64,000 nt of DNA from the NCBI GenBank assembly GCA_963556695.1, contig CAUWAG010000008.1:2294001-2358000 (forward strand), given 5' to 3'. The notes below the pieces were generated by a model. It did not search any database. It was not told where the DNA came from and was given only the letters and a program-made list of their open reading frames with translations. The DNA is from Anthostomella pinea (lineage: Eukaryota; Ascomycota; Sordariomycetes; Xylariales; Xylariaceae). A program made the translations under genes and the position numbers. Positions 22,571 through 34,941 of this stretch are shown in pieces; positions within the stretch are counted from its first letter, which is position 1; each line of letters begins with the position of its first letter.

Positions 22571-25216
22571 ATAGGTAGTGCACCCACATCAGCTGTGCTG
22601 ACCAGAAAGAAATGTAAGCCTAGAGCACATGTCTTGTTAGCCACGGACCCTTCCACCAAACTTATCGTTGCCATCAATGTTCGTCTAGTCCATTCCAGTC
22701 GGCGGAAACTCAGATGAGAAATGCTTCCGGCTGCGATACCACACAGGTCAGCCGAAAGATGCTGTTGGTTTGACACGTGAGCAGGGCAGGCACATACTGT
22801 TTTTGAATACTACCAGACTGCTCGCTTGGTATTTCGATCAGTTTCGAATTATCAAAATGTGAGAACTTCCCTAAGGATGATTGGAACCAGATCTGTGCGG
22901 ATCAAGCTCTGTTGGAAAGAAGCTTGCATGAAACAGACGGTGGTCCTAGATGCTAAATACCTCACCTTATCTTGGCCAGTTTTCTAAATGGACCAGATCG
23001 TTCGTCAGGCTCTATGTATTAGTGGCAAAGCAGCATAAGATTGGATCTGCCCTAGGGAATAAAGGGGGGCAGGTGCTAGAAAGGGGGAGAGGGGGGCCTG
23101 TTTGCCTGTTATTGCCTGGAGGATTATTGTTAAGCTGTAAGGTTAACCTTACTTTGGGCACTCTTTCCTGGAGGTCGAGCTGGCTACTTTTGAAACCCCT
23201 TTCCATGGTGTTCAAAAGCGCATCACCGTCCTCCCAGTTTCCGAGGAATAAGGGGCCCAGGTACCAAACAACCCCCGGTATGGTATTAGTCGAGCCATCT
23301 ATAGCCACCACATGTGCGAGTCTATAGTGTCTGTTAGTTGTCGAAAGTGCACTAAGTACCTAAAGTATGGGTGTATGCATGATGGGAGAACTGTCTTGTT
23401 ACGAGATTGTACATGTTCCGGTTCATGGCAAGGGTTTGCGTTGCTATGACCGTCGAGTGCTCATCATGGGACAGGACCTACCTACTACCCGCCCAGACTA
23501 ATATCGCGGTAACCGCGGGTATGTGTATTTGGCCTATAGCAGCCACTGCGGTATTTTGTCCATTTACTTGTGTCGGAAGTGGTCCCTATTGCCTCGAAGC
23601 CTTTTCAGTGGACGACGTCCATTTCTGAAACTATGAACTGACGGCAACTCTACGCGGTCGGAACGATAGAGTTGGAACGAAGCAAGTTTTGACGAGGAGA
23701 AGGTCACGAGCATTGTGTTGACAGCGGGCGGCTGCATGTGCTTTGCTACCTATGCATCTGGTACCGTGGCACGGGCTGGACATACATGTGGCCGACCAGT
23801 CGTGGTGTTGTTCACTACAGTGCGCGCGCATGGCTTCAATGTCATCTGGATAATGACAGCTGGTGAGCCGGGTTGATGCCTGAATCCCGCATACGGAGCG
23901 AGATGAACTGAACTGTCATTTCGCTGTTGACATATCGCCTGCGATTCGCGGTCTCTGTAGCGCCGGCCGGCTCTTGCCCGTTTCCAGGCCCAAATCGACC
24001 GACTCCGGCCCGGGCCATATCGTCGCGTTCGGATGGACTTGTCGAAGGGAGCACTAGTAGAAGACCCACGCAGGTGCCACGTCGTCGGGAGTGATGAGCC
24101 TTCCTAGCCTTCGTTTGCTCATTAGATCTGTCGCGGAATTGTACACTAAGGCCTCACGACGTGTAGCGGGTTGCGCAGCTAGTCAAAGGTCTGGTAATAG
24201 TTAGATAGCATGAGGAACGCCCAACTGAGCTGTATGCGACTGTCCCTCAACAGAAGACAAAATGCCGCCTTGAAAGGGCAATGTGTTGGCTCTCATGCAC
24301 ACCTATCAACTCGTCGGCTATTTCAGACGAACGCATTGCCGGCGGCGCCTCGACCGTAAATGGATAGCTTGCAGCTGACGTGCAGCGCTGGGAAGCTGTA
24401 CAAGGCTGAAAGAGGGAACACGAGTCACGACGGCGTGTCACGTTCTGGGAACCACAGGGCTGGGGAGTGTCAGTGCCCAGGTGAGTTTCAGTTGAACAGG
24501 TATCTCAGCCGCTGCAGGTGCCACGCCGTCGTCGTGTCATTCAACCATCGATCCGTCCATTCATCCACACACGGGCCATCACGCATGCAGTATGCGTACA
24601 TATCGCCCAATCGACACCGGAGCATGAGAAATCCGTAACAGGGCCATCGCATTCCTCGGCCAATTGACGACGGCGGAAGCGTGGAGTCGACAGACGATAG
24701 GCCGGAGGGGGGGAGGCAAGTAAATGGCGGACTCCGTGAATAAACTCTGAAGCGTGCAGGCAGGTGGCCATTTGATGCGTTGGCAGTCCAAGTAGGTAGC
24801 GGATGGACGGCGTGGACGGCGTGGATTGGATGAACTGCAGGTCTCAGAGGCTCCTCCTCTTGGACCGGCGCAAACAGGCGGACAAGGAGATTTGGGCTTA
24901 CGGAACTGGTCGTACTGACCGCTATCTCGGCCGCCGGTGTGTACATGTATCGTGTCCGGGTATTTCTTGAACAGTAAGGGAATAGGGGGAAACTGTAGAG
25001 AGGCGAAAGACACGAGGTAGGTAGATTAGAATGCATGATGCATGGCCAGCGCAGCTCATGTTCAACAGTATGGGAGCTGGGGAGTCCAGAACACTGACAG
25101 GACCAAGAGGGTTCTCTGGCCAGAGAATCACCTGGACTTACCCAGCATTGTATTGCCATGGTTGTTTCTTGCCATCTGTCTGGACCAGTCGCTCTTCCAT
25201 TGCGCTGTAGGGTTTG

Positions 25217-25247
<31 letters not shown>

Positions 25248-26083
25248 GATGATGCCGAGGTACGACGTAGAGAACCCAAACCCACAACGACAAGGCCAAA
25301 ACATCAGAACAACTGATAACGCACTGGATCATTTGCCAGATTCATGCCTATGATGCGAAGAAATAGAAGTTAGATAACATTGAAGCTAGAAGAGTTGAGA
25401 GGAAGGCATGTTGGAGATGTTTCTTTTGGGGTTTCAACAGAGGATATGGCAGTTGAATGATATTACTGTATTACCCCACGGCGGAACCAACAGACAGTAC
25501 GCATATCAAGGATCCCACACAGTATAGGTTCTGGTCCCTGTATTGGTGCTGTTGCCGCGCTATGTCTGCTAATGTCTGCTGTGCTGTGAACCACTAACCA
25601 CTCGACAAGGATCATCGCAGCAGAGAGGAACACCTCATCGCATCGCATTGCATCTCGTCTCCTGTCTGCTCTCTTCTCCCTTTCTCTCCTCAGCAGTTAT
25701 TGCTGTTGCTCTCCTTCTCTGCGCCCTCAGCTCCCATGCTCTCGTTTCCAGTAACTAGAATCGACAGTTATACACATACCTACAAACCAGCGAAGTATTG
25801 CCGGAGACCTTAACAGCTGCCATGTGCTAGCTAGACTCAGCAACCCACCCGCGACGAGGTTGCGACTCCTGACCTACATCCCACCCAACCACCCATCGAG
25901 ACAACAAACGAGACGCACCGAGACGACGGCACTCTCTTTCCAAGCGCATCCACCGTTGTCTGCACCCATGACAGTCCTCCCGAGAAATCGAGTCGTCGTC
26001 GTAACGAAGCTAGCTGGCTGGTAGCTCTCATCTGGGTGCTGCTAAGTAGCGCGATGCTCGATAGCGGTCCACATGGACCCAGC
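22571..26083. other. Gene-poor 3.5-kb stretch
   Basis: No gene could be supported. Open frames exist, including 24488-25285 minus, but these are composition or repeat artefacts. A G-rich patch with runs of 6, 5 and 6 G lies at 23064-23096, and a GTT microsatellite at 25218-25247. From about 25650 the sequence turns CT-rich, as fungal promoters and leaders do, and probably serves the large downstream gene. Confidence 0.45.
25218..25247. repeat. GTT microsatellite x 10
   Basis: Ten uninterrupted GTT units followed by gatgatg. On the minus strand it produces the artefactual poly-Thr or poly-Gln seen in long frames here. Confidence 0.95.
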
Positions 26084-29000
26084 ATGATCGCCATGCAACG
26101 ATCCCTCTCTTCGCCTGTTTGCATACGTTCCTCCCCTCGTGAGTTAGCATGTGAGAGACTGGTTGCTCTCGGTGTTGGTGCTGGTGATCGAGGTTGCTAA
26201 CTCATCTGTCCCCAACGTCCAGCTGTATCTCCGACGGCCCCCCGTCCCCCCTCGAGGTCGCCGAGCCCCTCACCCAAATCGCGCGCCGACACGACGACGG
26301 CGACGGCGACGGCGACGAGAACACGAGGCTTGCGGTCGCGAAGTCCCGTCCACTCCGCGCCCCCTCCAGAGTCTACGGCGTCTCTTCCTCTACGCCGTAG
26401 CGAAGACACGCCTCGCGATGGAGCCACCCACCATCAGAGAGGCGCGAGTGCGTCCAAGAGACCCGTCATCGCCCAAGCTCCCGCCCGGTCGAACGCTTCA
26501 CCATCGCGCAGCCCGCCAGCTCCCTCTAGTCCCCTCCGGCCCGCCCTAAAAGACGAAGGCTTCGCTCGTCCACAGCTGCGAAGTCTCCTTACTGATTCCT
26601 CCCTGTATACGAACCCCCACCTGACCGTCGAAGACGAAGGGACTACTCTCCAAGAGCTGGCGCACCTGGTTCGCCTATCCAAGTATCAGGAGCGCAAGCG
26701 CGCAAACACGCGCATCCGCCTCCAGAGGACCTTGGTTTCCACTGCACTCTCAGCGCGCTTGACCCGTTGCGGAGAGGCCACCCAGCGGAATCTGGCCGAG
26801 TCGTTTCGCAGCAGTGATACCCAGGGCTTTGCTAACCTCTTCAGTGCTATGCAAGATGTTCGGAATAGCTGTGATGCCACCCGTCGTTATGCGCTTTTGG
26901 AGCCCGAGATGGAATCACTCCAGTCGCCTGGCATGGCATCGCCTGAGAGCCTGGATGTCCCTCCCAGCACCATAGGAGGCAACGGTTTAAGCTTGGTGAC
27001 GCCATTCCTGGGTGAACTATCTGTTTCTGCCAGAGAGACTATCCTCAACTTCCTGACCCAACTTCGGACAAATCCGGACTACTTGGCAAGCCGGCTGTGT
27101 GCGCTAACCGACGCAGAACTCCAGGCCCTCACCATGTTCCATCGGGGATTGGAGCCCATAGAATCGCAGATGCCCTTTCATGAGATTCGATCCAGTGGGC
27201 GTGGCGGTGCTAGTACTGCCAACCGGAACTCTGCCGTCGCCCCTAATCCTGTTGAACGACTCCTGTCGTTTCAACGCCACGACCCCCTTTCTGCCCTCAT
27301 ACACACCTGTTTTGCCAACTCTGCCGGCCCGGACAGCGCAGAGGACAAGAGGAGAACAGAGATATGGGCTTCTGCCTGTGCCCGTCTCATCTCCTCCAAG
27401 TCCCATCACAATACGTTAATCTCTATCCTCAATGTTTGGTCCGCCATGCGTGATTGGTCTGGACGGTCCAATATGGAATGGTTCCTCATGAAGATCCTGG
27501 AAGAGGGCGCCTTTCTTCTCGACCGAGCTGAGGACCCGCAAGGAACAAGATTTCATATCTCGGATTGGAGCTCCAAGGATAGTATTGCTGCCGAGGAATT
27601 CTACGATCGAGCCGTCGATGAACTGTTCGATATCATTGATGATGAAGATGCCACAGGGATACCAGAAGGCGTCATCGAGTTGGGGAATGAGATCCTACGT
27701 CAACTAGGTGACAAATTCGTCGACGAGACGCGATCGTGGTTCGTGTACAAGTGGCTCTTTTCGAGCTGGTTGATGGCCGTTGTGATCCACCCGGAAAGCT
27801 ATGGTATGATGGCCGAATACAATATCACCGAATACGGCCGCCAGAAGATCCTCAAGGCCGTTGCCCAACGCGCCAGTGCGCTCGTTGTTGACATGCTTTG
27901 GCCTCACAATTCACATCCGGTCTCTACTCCTCTGAAGGTCAAGGGGCATATCAAAAACCTAGTGGCCCGTTTTGGGCCGTCCAAGAAGCAAAGGACCGCA
28001 AGGCTTCTTCCGGCTAGGTCCATTACTTCGTTGCGAGAAACCGTCGAGGTGCATCCTTATCTAGTGATTAGCCCTGCCGACCTCGTGACGCTTGTCAACG
28101 CACTGTTTCCGGAACGCAGGCCCCAGTCTGCACATTCGAGCAGTATCCGCTCTGGAGCACCATCCATCTCTGGCTTCTCGGCCATCTCCCAGCCGATATC
28201 CATAGCGACTTCTAGGAGCAACGCTGAGACCGCTTCTGTCATCAGCACAAGTACGTCATCCATCCTCAGCGATGCGACGACTTCGCACGAACCTCTGCTC
28301 GAGAGCCACATCACCGGGACAACTCGTCGATATTCACCTACCGTCCCCGATACTGCCAGCCAGAAGCGGCTGAGCAACTATGAAGAAGATGGTCATCTCC
28401 TTCGGTCAGCAATGCAGGAGATGGCCCATGTACTCGGTGCGGACGTTGTTGCAGGTTCATGCCATCCATGCGCCGAACAGTGGGCGGTCGTCTTTGTCGC
28501 CTCTGATGGCAAGAGCCTTTCCCTGCACATGACTTACGATCCTGATGATGAACTGGCAGAGGAGAACTCCTCCACGACCAGCGACTCCGAAGATGATGAG
28601 CCTGATGACAAACCCGAACTTGACAAGGACTACCACCAACTGCGTGACTCGATATTGAGACTCGTCGAAGACTTTGAGATCCCCCAAGGTCTTGAAAATT
28701 CGGAGACCCATACGACTTTCAGCAACCGGGCTTCGGGTTTGAAGAAGTACCGTTCCAAGAACAAGGTCATTACCCCTGAGAGGTCTATGGGTAGCCGCAA
28801 TCCGTACCGTAAGCGTGAGGAAGAAGAGAAAGCCAAGCAAAGTCCAGAGAGCCCTTCACATGCTCTCGGAGGCGGGGAGTCAGCATCAGTGCTCATCACG
28901 ATGCTCAACGCCGCCTCGTCGCAGTCTCGCGTTCAGTCTGATTTTGTCTCGGCGCACCTGTATTGGAGGACGCTGCAACAACTCAACACGCTGACATCGC

Positions 29001-31480
29001 CTTCTCTCCGTCAGAACGGGTTTGCATCCCTTCTCAATATCTTTTCCCGCGGGCCACGAGATTCAATCCGGCGCTCTGCTTCTGCAATTGAAGAATACGA
29101 TGCCTGGCTCGTCTGGTTGAAGCAGAGCCAGGAACGCCACGAGGGCCTGATTGAGACCATGATGAAGCGTCTGAGGGCTTTCCGAGACAAGATGTGGTAC
29201 GTGACGGATGTCCGCAACTCGGACGTCTATGAACACGCTCGCAACTTCTGCAGCGCCCTCAAGATCATGGGGGTATCGAGGAAATGGGAGTCGCTCCAGC
29301 GTAGCCGGGCTCAGCTCGCTCGAAGTTCTGCTCTGAGCTACATACACCTGCAGGAGTCTCAAATGCTGGGTCTACTTGCCGCCAGTGACGAACAAGGAGG
29401 TCCAAACAAGCTGAGCGACGACCAAGCTGAAAAAACGAAGAAATGGTTGGAGCAGTTCAGTGTGCACAATTGGTGTGATGGCGAGGAGCGCATACATCGA
29501 TTCTGCTGTGAAATGCACACCTGCATGGACAAGCTGGTCGGCGACAGTGTGACGGCGAACCCAGTTCTATGGTCGAGTCCCCTTTTCTTGCGAGATCGGA
29601 AGACCTTTGAAGGGCCTCGCAAAGGTCGAGATAGAGACAGCATCTTTGGAGGCGACGACGCCGCGAGCGTCATAAGCGCCGACCACGATCGGAGGTATAC
29701 CTCGTCATCCAATCGCCCGAACTCGATTGTCCGGGATCTGCGGAACATGTCGTCTCATAATATGAGCCAGATTTCTCTGAGCTCGGGGCGGCACAGCTTC
29801 TCCAGGGCGAGCACGGTCATGTCGGACGTCATGGACCCGCGTGATTACTTTGGTGTCTCGTCGCCGGTCCATACCATCGACTCGGCCAGCACGTATTGGT
29901 CCCCTTTCCAATCCACGATGTCGAACGTCAGCTCGGCAACCTCCCGTGCGCAATCTCCAACCGCGAGTGTCACCAACCTCTCCGGCTCCTCCTCTCAGCC
30001 GTATCGTCATCGCTTGCCATCCAGCCACTCCATCGCACGACCTAGGACCTCCACCTCGTCTGACGAGACTGTTCATATTCAGCGCCTTTCGGACGAGAAG
30101 CAGCGCTTCCTATCCGACCTTCGTCAAACCTTACTCGGTCTGGTGTTGTCCGACCTTGGCAACTTTGTGTTCGCACGCGGTTCCGAGACCGACGCCTGGT
30201 TCAATGACCTAGGACAAGACTGTATCGAGCATCGCGAAGCTGCGGAACGCAGTGCCGGGCGAACGCCGGGGAAGAGGGAGAAAACGAGCACCGGACACAC
30301 GAAGCAGCGAGTGATCGGGAAGAAGAAGAGCTCTGGTAATCTACGTGAGGCTGGGGACTCGAACGCATCCGGGCGGAGTACGGGTAGGCATCGTAGTCCG
30401 TCTGGACCCAGTAACGCCAGCTCTGCTACAAACGAAACGGTCTCAGCCCACACACTTCCTCCCAGGAAGGATGAATCCTCCGAGTTCCCCTATAAAAAGG
30501 CTTACCAGAGGTTGCTGAAGATGTTTTCTGTTCACCCCAGCCCTTACAGCAAACTCAACACTCTCTTCGAGTTGGAACAACTCATTATTGCTTCATTGTC
30601 TACTGGAGGCCGTCGCTCCCGTTGGAATCCCCGGAGTCCATTCGCACCGAGCGACGACTCAGATAGGTCCAATTCTCAGGAGCAGAGCAGCCGGGAACGG
30701 CGGCCCACTGCGTTTCAACCCTCCTTGGTACCAGGGCTGTATTCACGATCCACGGCGAATGCCGATACTCGCTCCATCGTTTCGGTCAGCCTAGCCAACA
30801 AAGACGCGATTCGCAATGTGCTGAAGGCTCTATTTCGGGATGCGGGTGTTCGACCCCAAACTCTCTTCCGTGACCTGCAGTTCATCAGCGCATTCGTCTC
30901 TCCATCTGTCCTGGATACGGAGAGAAACGCGGCATATTGGGATATCGGAATCGCAGCAGCATCCCTCAAGCAGAGTATCGTCACAACCATGGTAGAGATT
31001 GCCGACGAGGCTGTCGCTTCGTCACGGAAGCGGTCCAGCGGCACCGACAACGCGACGGAAACACCACCTCCATCACATTCGCTGCATGATGCCGCGAGGA
31101 TGTTGACCATCGCGGCCAAGGAGGGGGATCCAACGGCGCAGCGAGAGTTGGGACTCTTTCAGCTGAGCAACCCGGAGCTGGTTGCACGTGCGACCTTGCC
31201 TCTGTCCAAGCCGCGGGAGATCTTCAAGCAGACGGTCATGGAGAACTTTGGTGCACGGCCGGGCAGCAGTGCACGACATCCGGCGGACCGAGCGCGGGCC
31301 GGCTTGGGAATGGCGGTACCAAATCCCACTACGTTTCAAGATGCGGGCAACCACGGTAACGTGAGGGATCCGGCTCTGATGTGCGTGGCCTTCCATTGGA
31401 TGGAGGCGGCAGAGAACGGAGGTGACGAGCTGGCGAGGAGATTCCTCCGCCAGAACAACGAGATGATGGGGCTCGGCTGA
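26084..31480 (+). CDS. Large conserved fungal protein with RasGAP-like region and Sel1-like C-terminus
   Basis: Exons 26084-26138 and 26223-31480 (84-bp intron, GTGAGT...GTCCAG, branch gctaac) give 1770 aa. A start at 26093 is equally possible. The N-terminal 120 residues are Ser/Pro/Arg-rich and disordered. Residues about 360-600 are helical and include SSWLMAVVIHPESYGMMAEY, which resembles the core helix of RasGAP folds, but I do not see a clear arginine finger. Long Ser-rich linkers follow, then conserved helical blocks (about 900-1100). The C-terminus (about 1635-1770) holds two Sel1-like repeats: AAKEGDPTAQRELGLFQLS and HWMEAAENGGDELARRFL. I do not recognise a named orthologue; GAP activity is a weak inference. 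The gene itself is certain from length and codon texture. Confidence 0.85.
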
Positions 31481-32079
31481 GATCGGGCGGCTGTGCCGTT
31501 TGCTGGTATTCCTATTTACGGTCCGACGTAATAATGGTGTACACGGGCGAAAATCCCAGCTGGGTGCACAGCACATGATACAGGATACAGGGTACAAAGT
31601 CGTGGTTTTTATGTTTATCTTGTTGGATACCCCCCAGTTTGCCCTTTTTGTTGCCTGCTGTTGTTCAACTTTGGGATCGTCGGTCGCTTTTCATCCATAC
31701 GGGAATCGGGAGGCGGTGGAACTTCTTGAATTCCCATCATGCATTTGCTGGCAGGATGACTTGGGCTGGATGGGGTGGCTCCGGATTTTCACATTATTCA
31801 TCATTGGGCGGAATGGCTCTGTGTTTAAGCATATACCTATATAGATATCTTCCATACGGCGGATATACCAAGAGTGTTTTGATGTGCCAATTGGAATTTT
31901 CTATGCATTCATGATCTGCCGTGGACACGTGTCGTGAGAACAGCCACAGTAGTGTTGCGAGAGAGGCAGTCCATATGGTTCTTGCCGAGTACTCCAGGTT
32001 GGCATCACTCTCTAGGGTTAAAGCAGCAGTCAACTTTTAAAAAAAATCAAACACAGCTTTGAGTACTCTTTGGATATCT
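31481..32079. other. Convergent 3' region
   Basis: About 600 T-rich bases between the large gene and glucosylceramide synthase, including an A run near 32039-32047. No coding feature seen. Confidence 0.55.
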
Positions 32080-33761
32080 CTAGTCTAACTTCCCTCGCGC
32101 CGGCCGTATATGATCAGCGGCGTCTCCGTTAGATCGCGGACCGGCAACACCCTTATTCTCACGATCAATCGCTAGGACTGTCATATCAGAGCGTACCCGG
32201 AACTGCTTGCCTCTCCATTTCACCGTAGTGCCAAGCAGGACAGCCCAAGTCCATATGGGAAGGGCCAGGGTTTCTCGGCCGAGCCACGCCAGAAACCACT
32301 CACCGAATGGACGTTTCTCGGCACCGCCACGGCTGGCACCCTTGGCGAACGATGGCGTGTTTTCGTCGACGTATATGCTCTGACCAGCGTGAAGCCGTAA
32401 AAACACGGCCCGGTCGACCAGCATCCAGATGAAAACTCCAGCGAGCCAACAAGTACCCAGAGCCTGCCAAGTTTGCGGTACACCAAGGGTGTGGTGGACC
32501 CAGGGGACGGTGGTCAGACCGAATGACAGGTAGAAACAGCAGACCAAGCTCTCAACTCCATGCTCAACCAGTGTTGCTGACAAGACGGTCCACTTCCTGG
32601 CGCGCAACCACCTTGCCCGACGTGCGGCATAAGCCCTGATGGACATCCCCGCCATGGGCTGTATGGCCAGATCCCCAGCGACCAATCCGTGATTCGCAAA
32701 GCCAGGGAAAGTGGTTCGCCAAAGGAGGTCACCAATGGCATGGTCTTCGCACATGTAGGAAGAGAAGTGATCGAGTCCTTTGGGAAGGGTAGCGGCTCTG
32801 CCTGACAGGATGGGGTTGCGGGAGGAGTCGGTGGCCTCGTCCAGGTGGGCTTTCCGGAACATGTTGCTCTTGCCTAGGATGCAAGGGGCAATGCCGACCG
32901 TGTTGATAGCGCCGTAAAACTTGGCATGCGTTGTGGCCATGAACATCTCCTCCAGCCGACCTCCTCCGTGCGCCCAAGAACGGGACAAGATGGAAGAGGG
33001 CACGTTGACGTTAGGCTGGTTTTCGGTCCCGCCGGTCACAGAGGAACCGGACAGCAGCGACTGCCCTTCCGAGTTCAGCTGGCTCATGGACGTGACGGTG
33101 TCGACGACCAATGGCAGCTGGTGTACGAACTTGAATGATTTTTTCCGCTGGCCATCTGGACCAAAGCCGCAGAGCTTGTCGACCATGCGGCCAGCCACAT
33201 CCCTCGCGATCCACACATTGCAGTCCAGGGGCCATATGATGTCGCCCTTTGCCTCTCGGTATGCTCTGCTCAGATTGCGTATCTTTGGGTTTGGCCCTAT
33301 ATTCTCGGCATTCCCTTGCGCACCGTGGAGATAGGGATCTTCAGTCTCAACAAAGACCTTGGCGTCAAAGTCGGGGAAGTCGTCCACCAGCTGTCGCAGT
33401 ACGGGATATGCTGGGTCTTGTTTGGACTCGACGCAGAAGTAGACGGTCAGCTTGTCCTTCGGGTACGACTGCTGGAATATGGAAGCGAGGCATTCGTAGA
33501 GCGCGGGCTCCAAGCCCTTGGCTGGTCGGATGACGGTGACATGCGGTATTTCGTCTTTGGGCAAGCTGGGAGACACAGGTCTACGTGGTATGGAGGAGTA
33601 GGACCGGAAGCTGCCAACACCGCCAGTCAGCAAATGCAGCAAGTACGGATTTGCAGACCAGGGCAGACTCACATCTTGACGATGCCTATGCCCTGAACGA
33701 AGATGACAAGGCAGCCCCAGAAGAGCGCCGGATAGGCTAGAATTTGTATGAAGGAGAGCAT
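32080..33761 (-). CDS. GCS1: Ceramide glucosyltransferase (glucosylceramide synthase)
   Basis: Transfers glucose from UDP-glucose to ceramide, making the glucosylceramides important for fungal hyphal growth and virulence; an ER/Golgi membrane enzyme of family GT21. Exons 33673-33761 and 32080-33610 flank a 62-bp intron (GTGAGT...TTGGCAG) and give 539 aa. Exon 1 encodes the N-terminal membrane anchor (MLSFIQILAYPALFWGCLVI). Catalytic features are the VTVIRPAKGLEP start of the GT domain, ESKQDPA (D1), WPLDCNVW (D2), MCEDHAIGDLLW (D3) and the (Q/R)XXRW motif as RRARW. Hydrophobic C-terminal spans follow. A fungal-type insertion, Ser/Gly-rich (about residues 205-235), sits between D2 and D3. Confidence 0.95.
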
Positions 33762-34941
33762 CGGCACATGGCTCTGCAGGAGAGGAACAATTGACAGGAA
33801 TAGGACCCGGCGGTCAGTGTTCGTCTTCAAGACAGGATGACTTTAGCCATGTGAAATAGGCAAATAACGAAGAGGTGAGACAGGAAGACGTCAACGCTGA
33901 ATGAGGCCCTCACACACGAACGGGCGAAACGAGATGAAACAGATGCCGGGCAATCGTCATTTCAAAGCTACCGAGATTTTATTATTACCTGAGGTGGGAT
34001 TCAACATTGCGGCTGTCGCTATCCTGGCGGAGAAGATCCTGTTATTAGTTCGAGTCAATAGGCCACGGATGCCTGCAGTAGATTGACCCTTTCACTGGCG
34101 GGCCCCAACATTGAAGCATCCTGTCGATGGCATTCTCAGCTCGCAGTTCAAACAGACACGAGAAGATCGAGAAAATAAGAGGATTATGGAAGAAACGAGG
34201 ACCTTGAGCGCCGCCACTCCAAACGCAGCAACGAAAGGCTGAGGTTGTGATTTTTCATGATGTGGGAGATATCAACATGAGAAACCACGAAAATTCGAGG
34301 TACGGATGTACCTTCACTATCAGCCCCTCATACAAGAAGCCCCTGCCCCACATCGTCACACCGACCATAGCTCCGGCTACCGAGGATATCCCGCCCCGCT
34401 ACGAGTTTCCCGCCAAAACCTTTACCGAACCAGGCCAGCCTCCCAAAACTTTTTTCTTTCCTCAGAAACTTCCAACTGAGGGAATACTTTCCACGCGCCG
34501 ACTCACCAGACTTTGGACACAGACATGTGAATCCGGTTCATTGCCTGCTGGGACCAGGCTATTTCCTTTCTACTACAGCATTTCTGTCTCGTTGAGAATT
34601 CGGCGTTGCACATTCAACCGGCTTGTCGACCGGTATATACGAGCCACCTCTATTCGGTAAGACTCCCTCTCTTCTCAGCGCATGCTGCCCTCATTCTCCT
34701 TACTCGGCAAAGCTGCCTAAATCCTCAAATCGCGGTGATGAGAGACTTTATTCGTACTCAGAGATGCAATACTCTCGATGAGTTACCAAATTATAGACTA
34801 CAACGGTATCTGAGCGATCAACCACCCTGTGCAAGGCTTCTGTTGAAACCATGCCTTGACTTCACCAATTTGACTGTCCGCCGGCGTATCGTTTCAATGA
34901 CTGACAGACGGTTTAGGACATCGAGATGAGGTTCGGCAATC
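33762..34941. other. Divergent promoter region of GCS and SEN2
   Basis: 1.2 kb without a supported gene. An open frame at 34247-34660 has no recognisable family. A weak TATA-like gtatatac occurs near 34632. Confidence 0.5.

Noticed and set aside
23012..23311. 99-aa minus-strand frame with plausible composition
   Set aside because: Read through the G-run patch; I could not link it to any family or exon.
24488..25285. 265-aa minus-strand frame
   Set aside because: Its N-terminus is poly-Thr from the GTT microsatellite, and the remainder has no family features.
34247..34660. 137-aa frame before SEN2
   Set aside because: No similarity recognised and it lies in the divergent promoter region; the transcript leader is the simpler reading.
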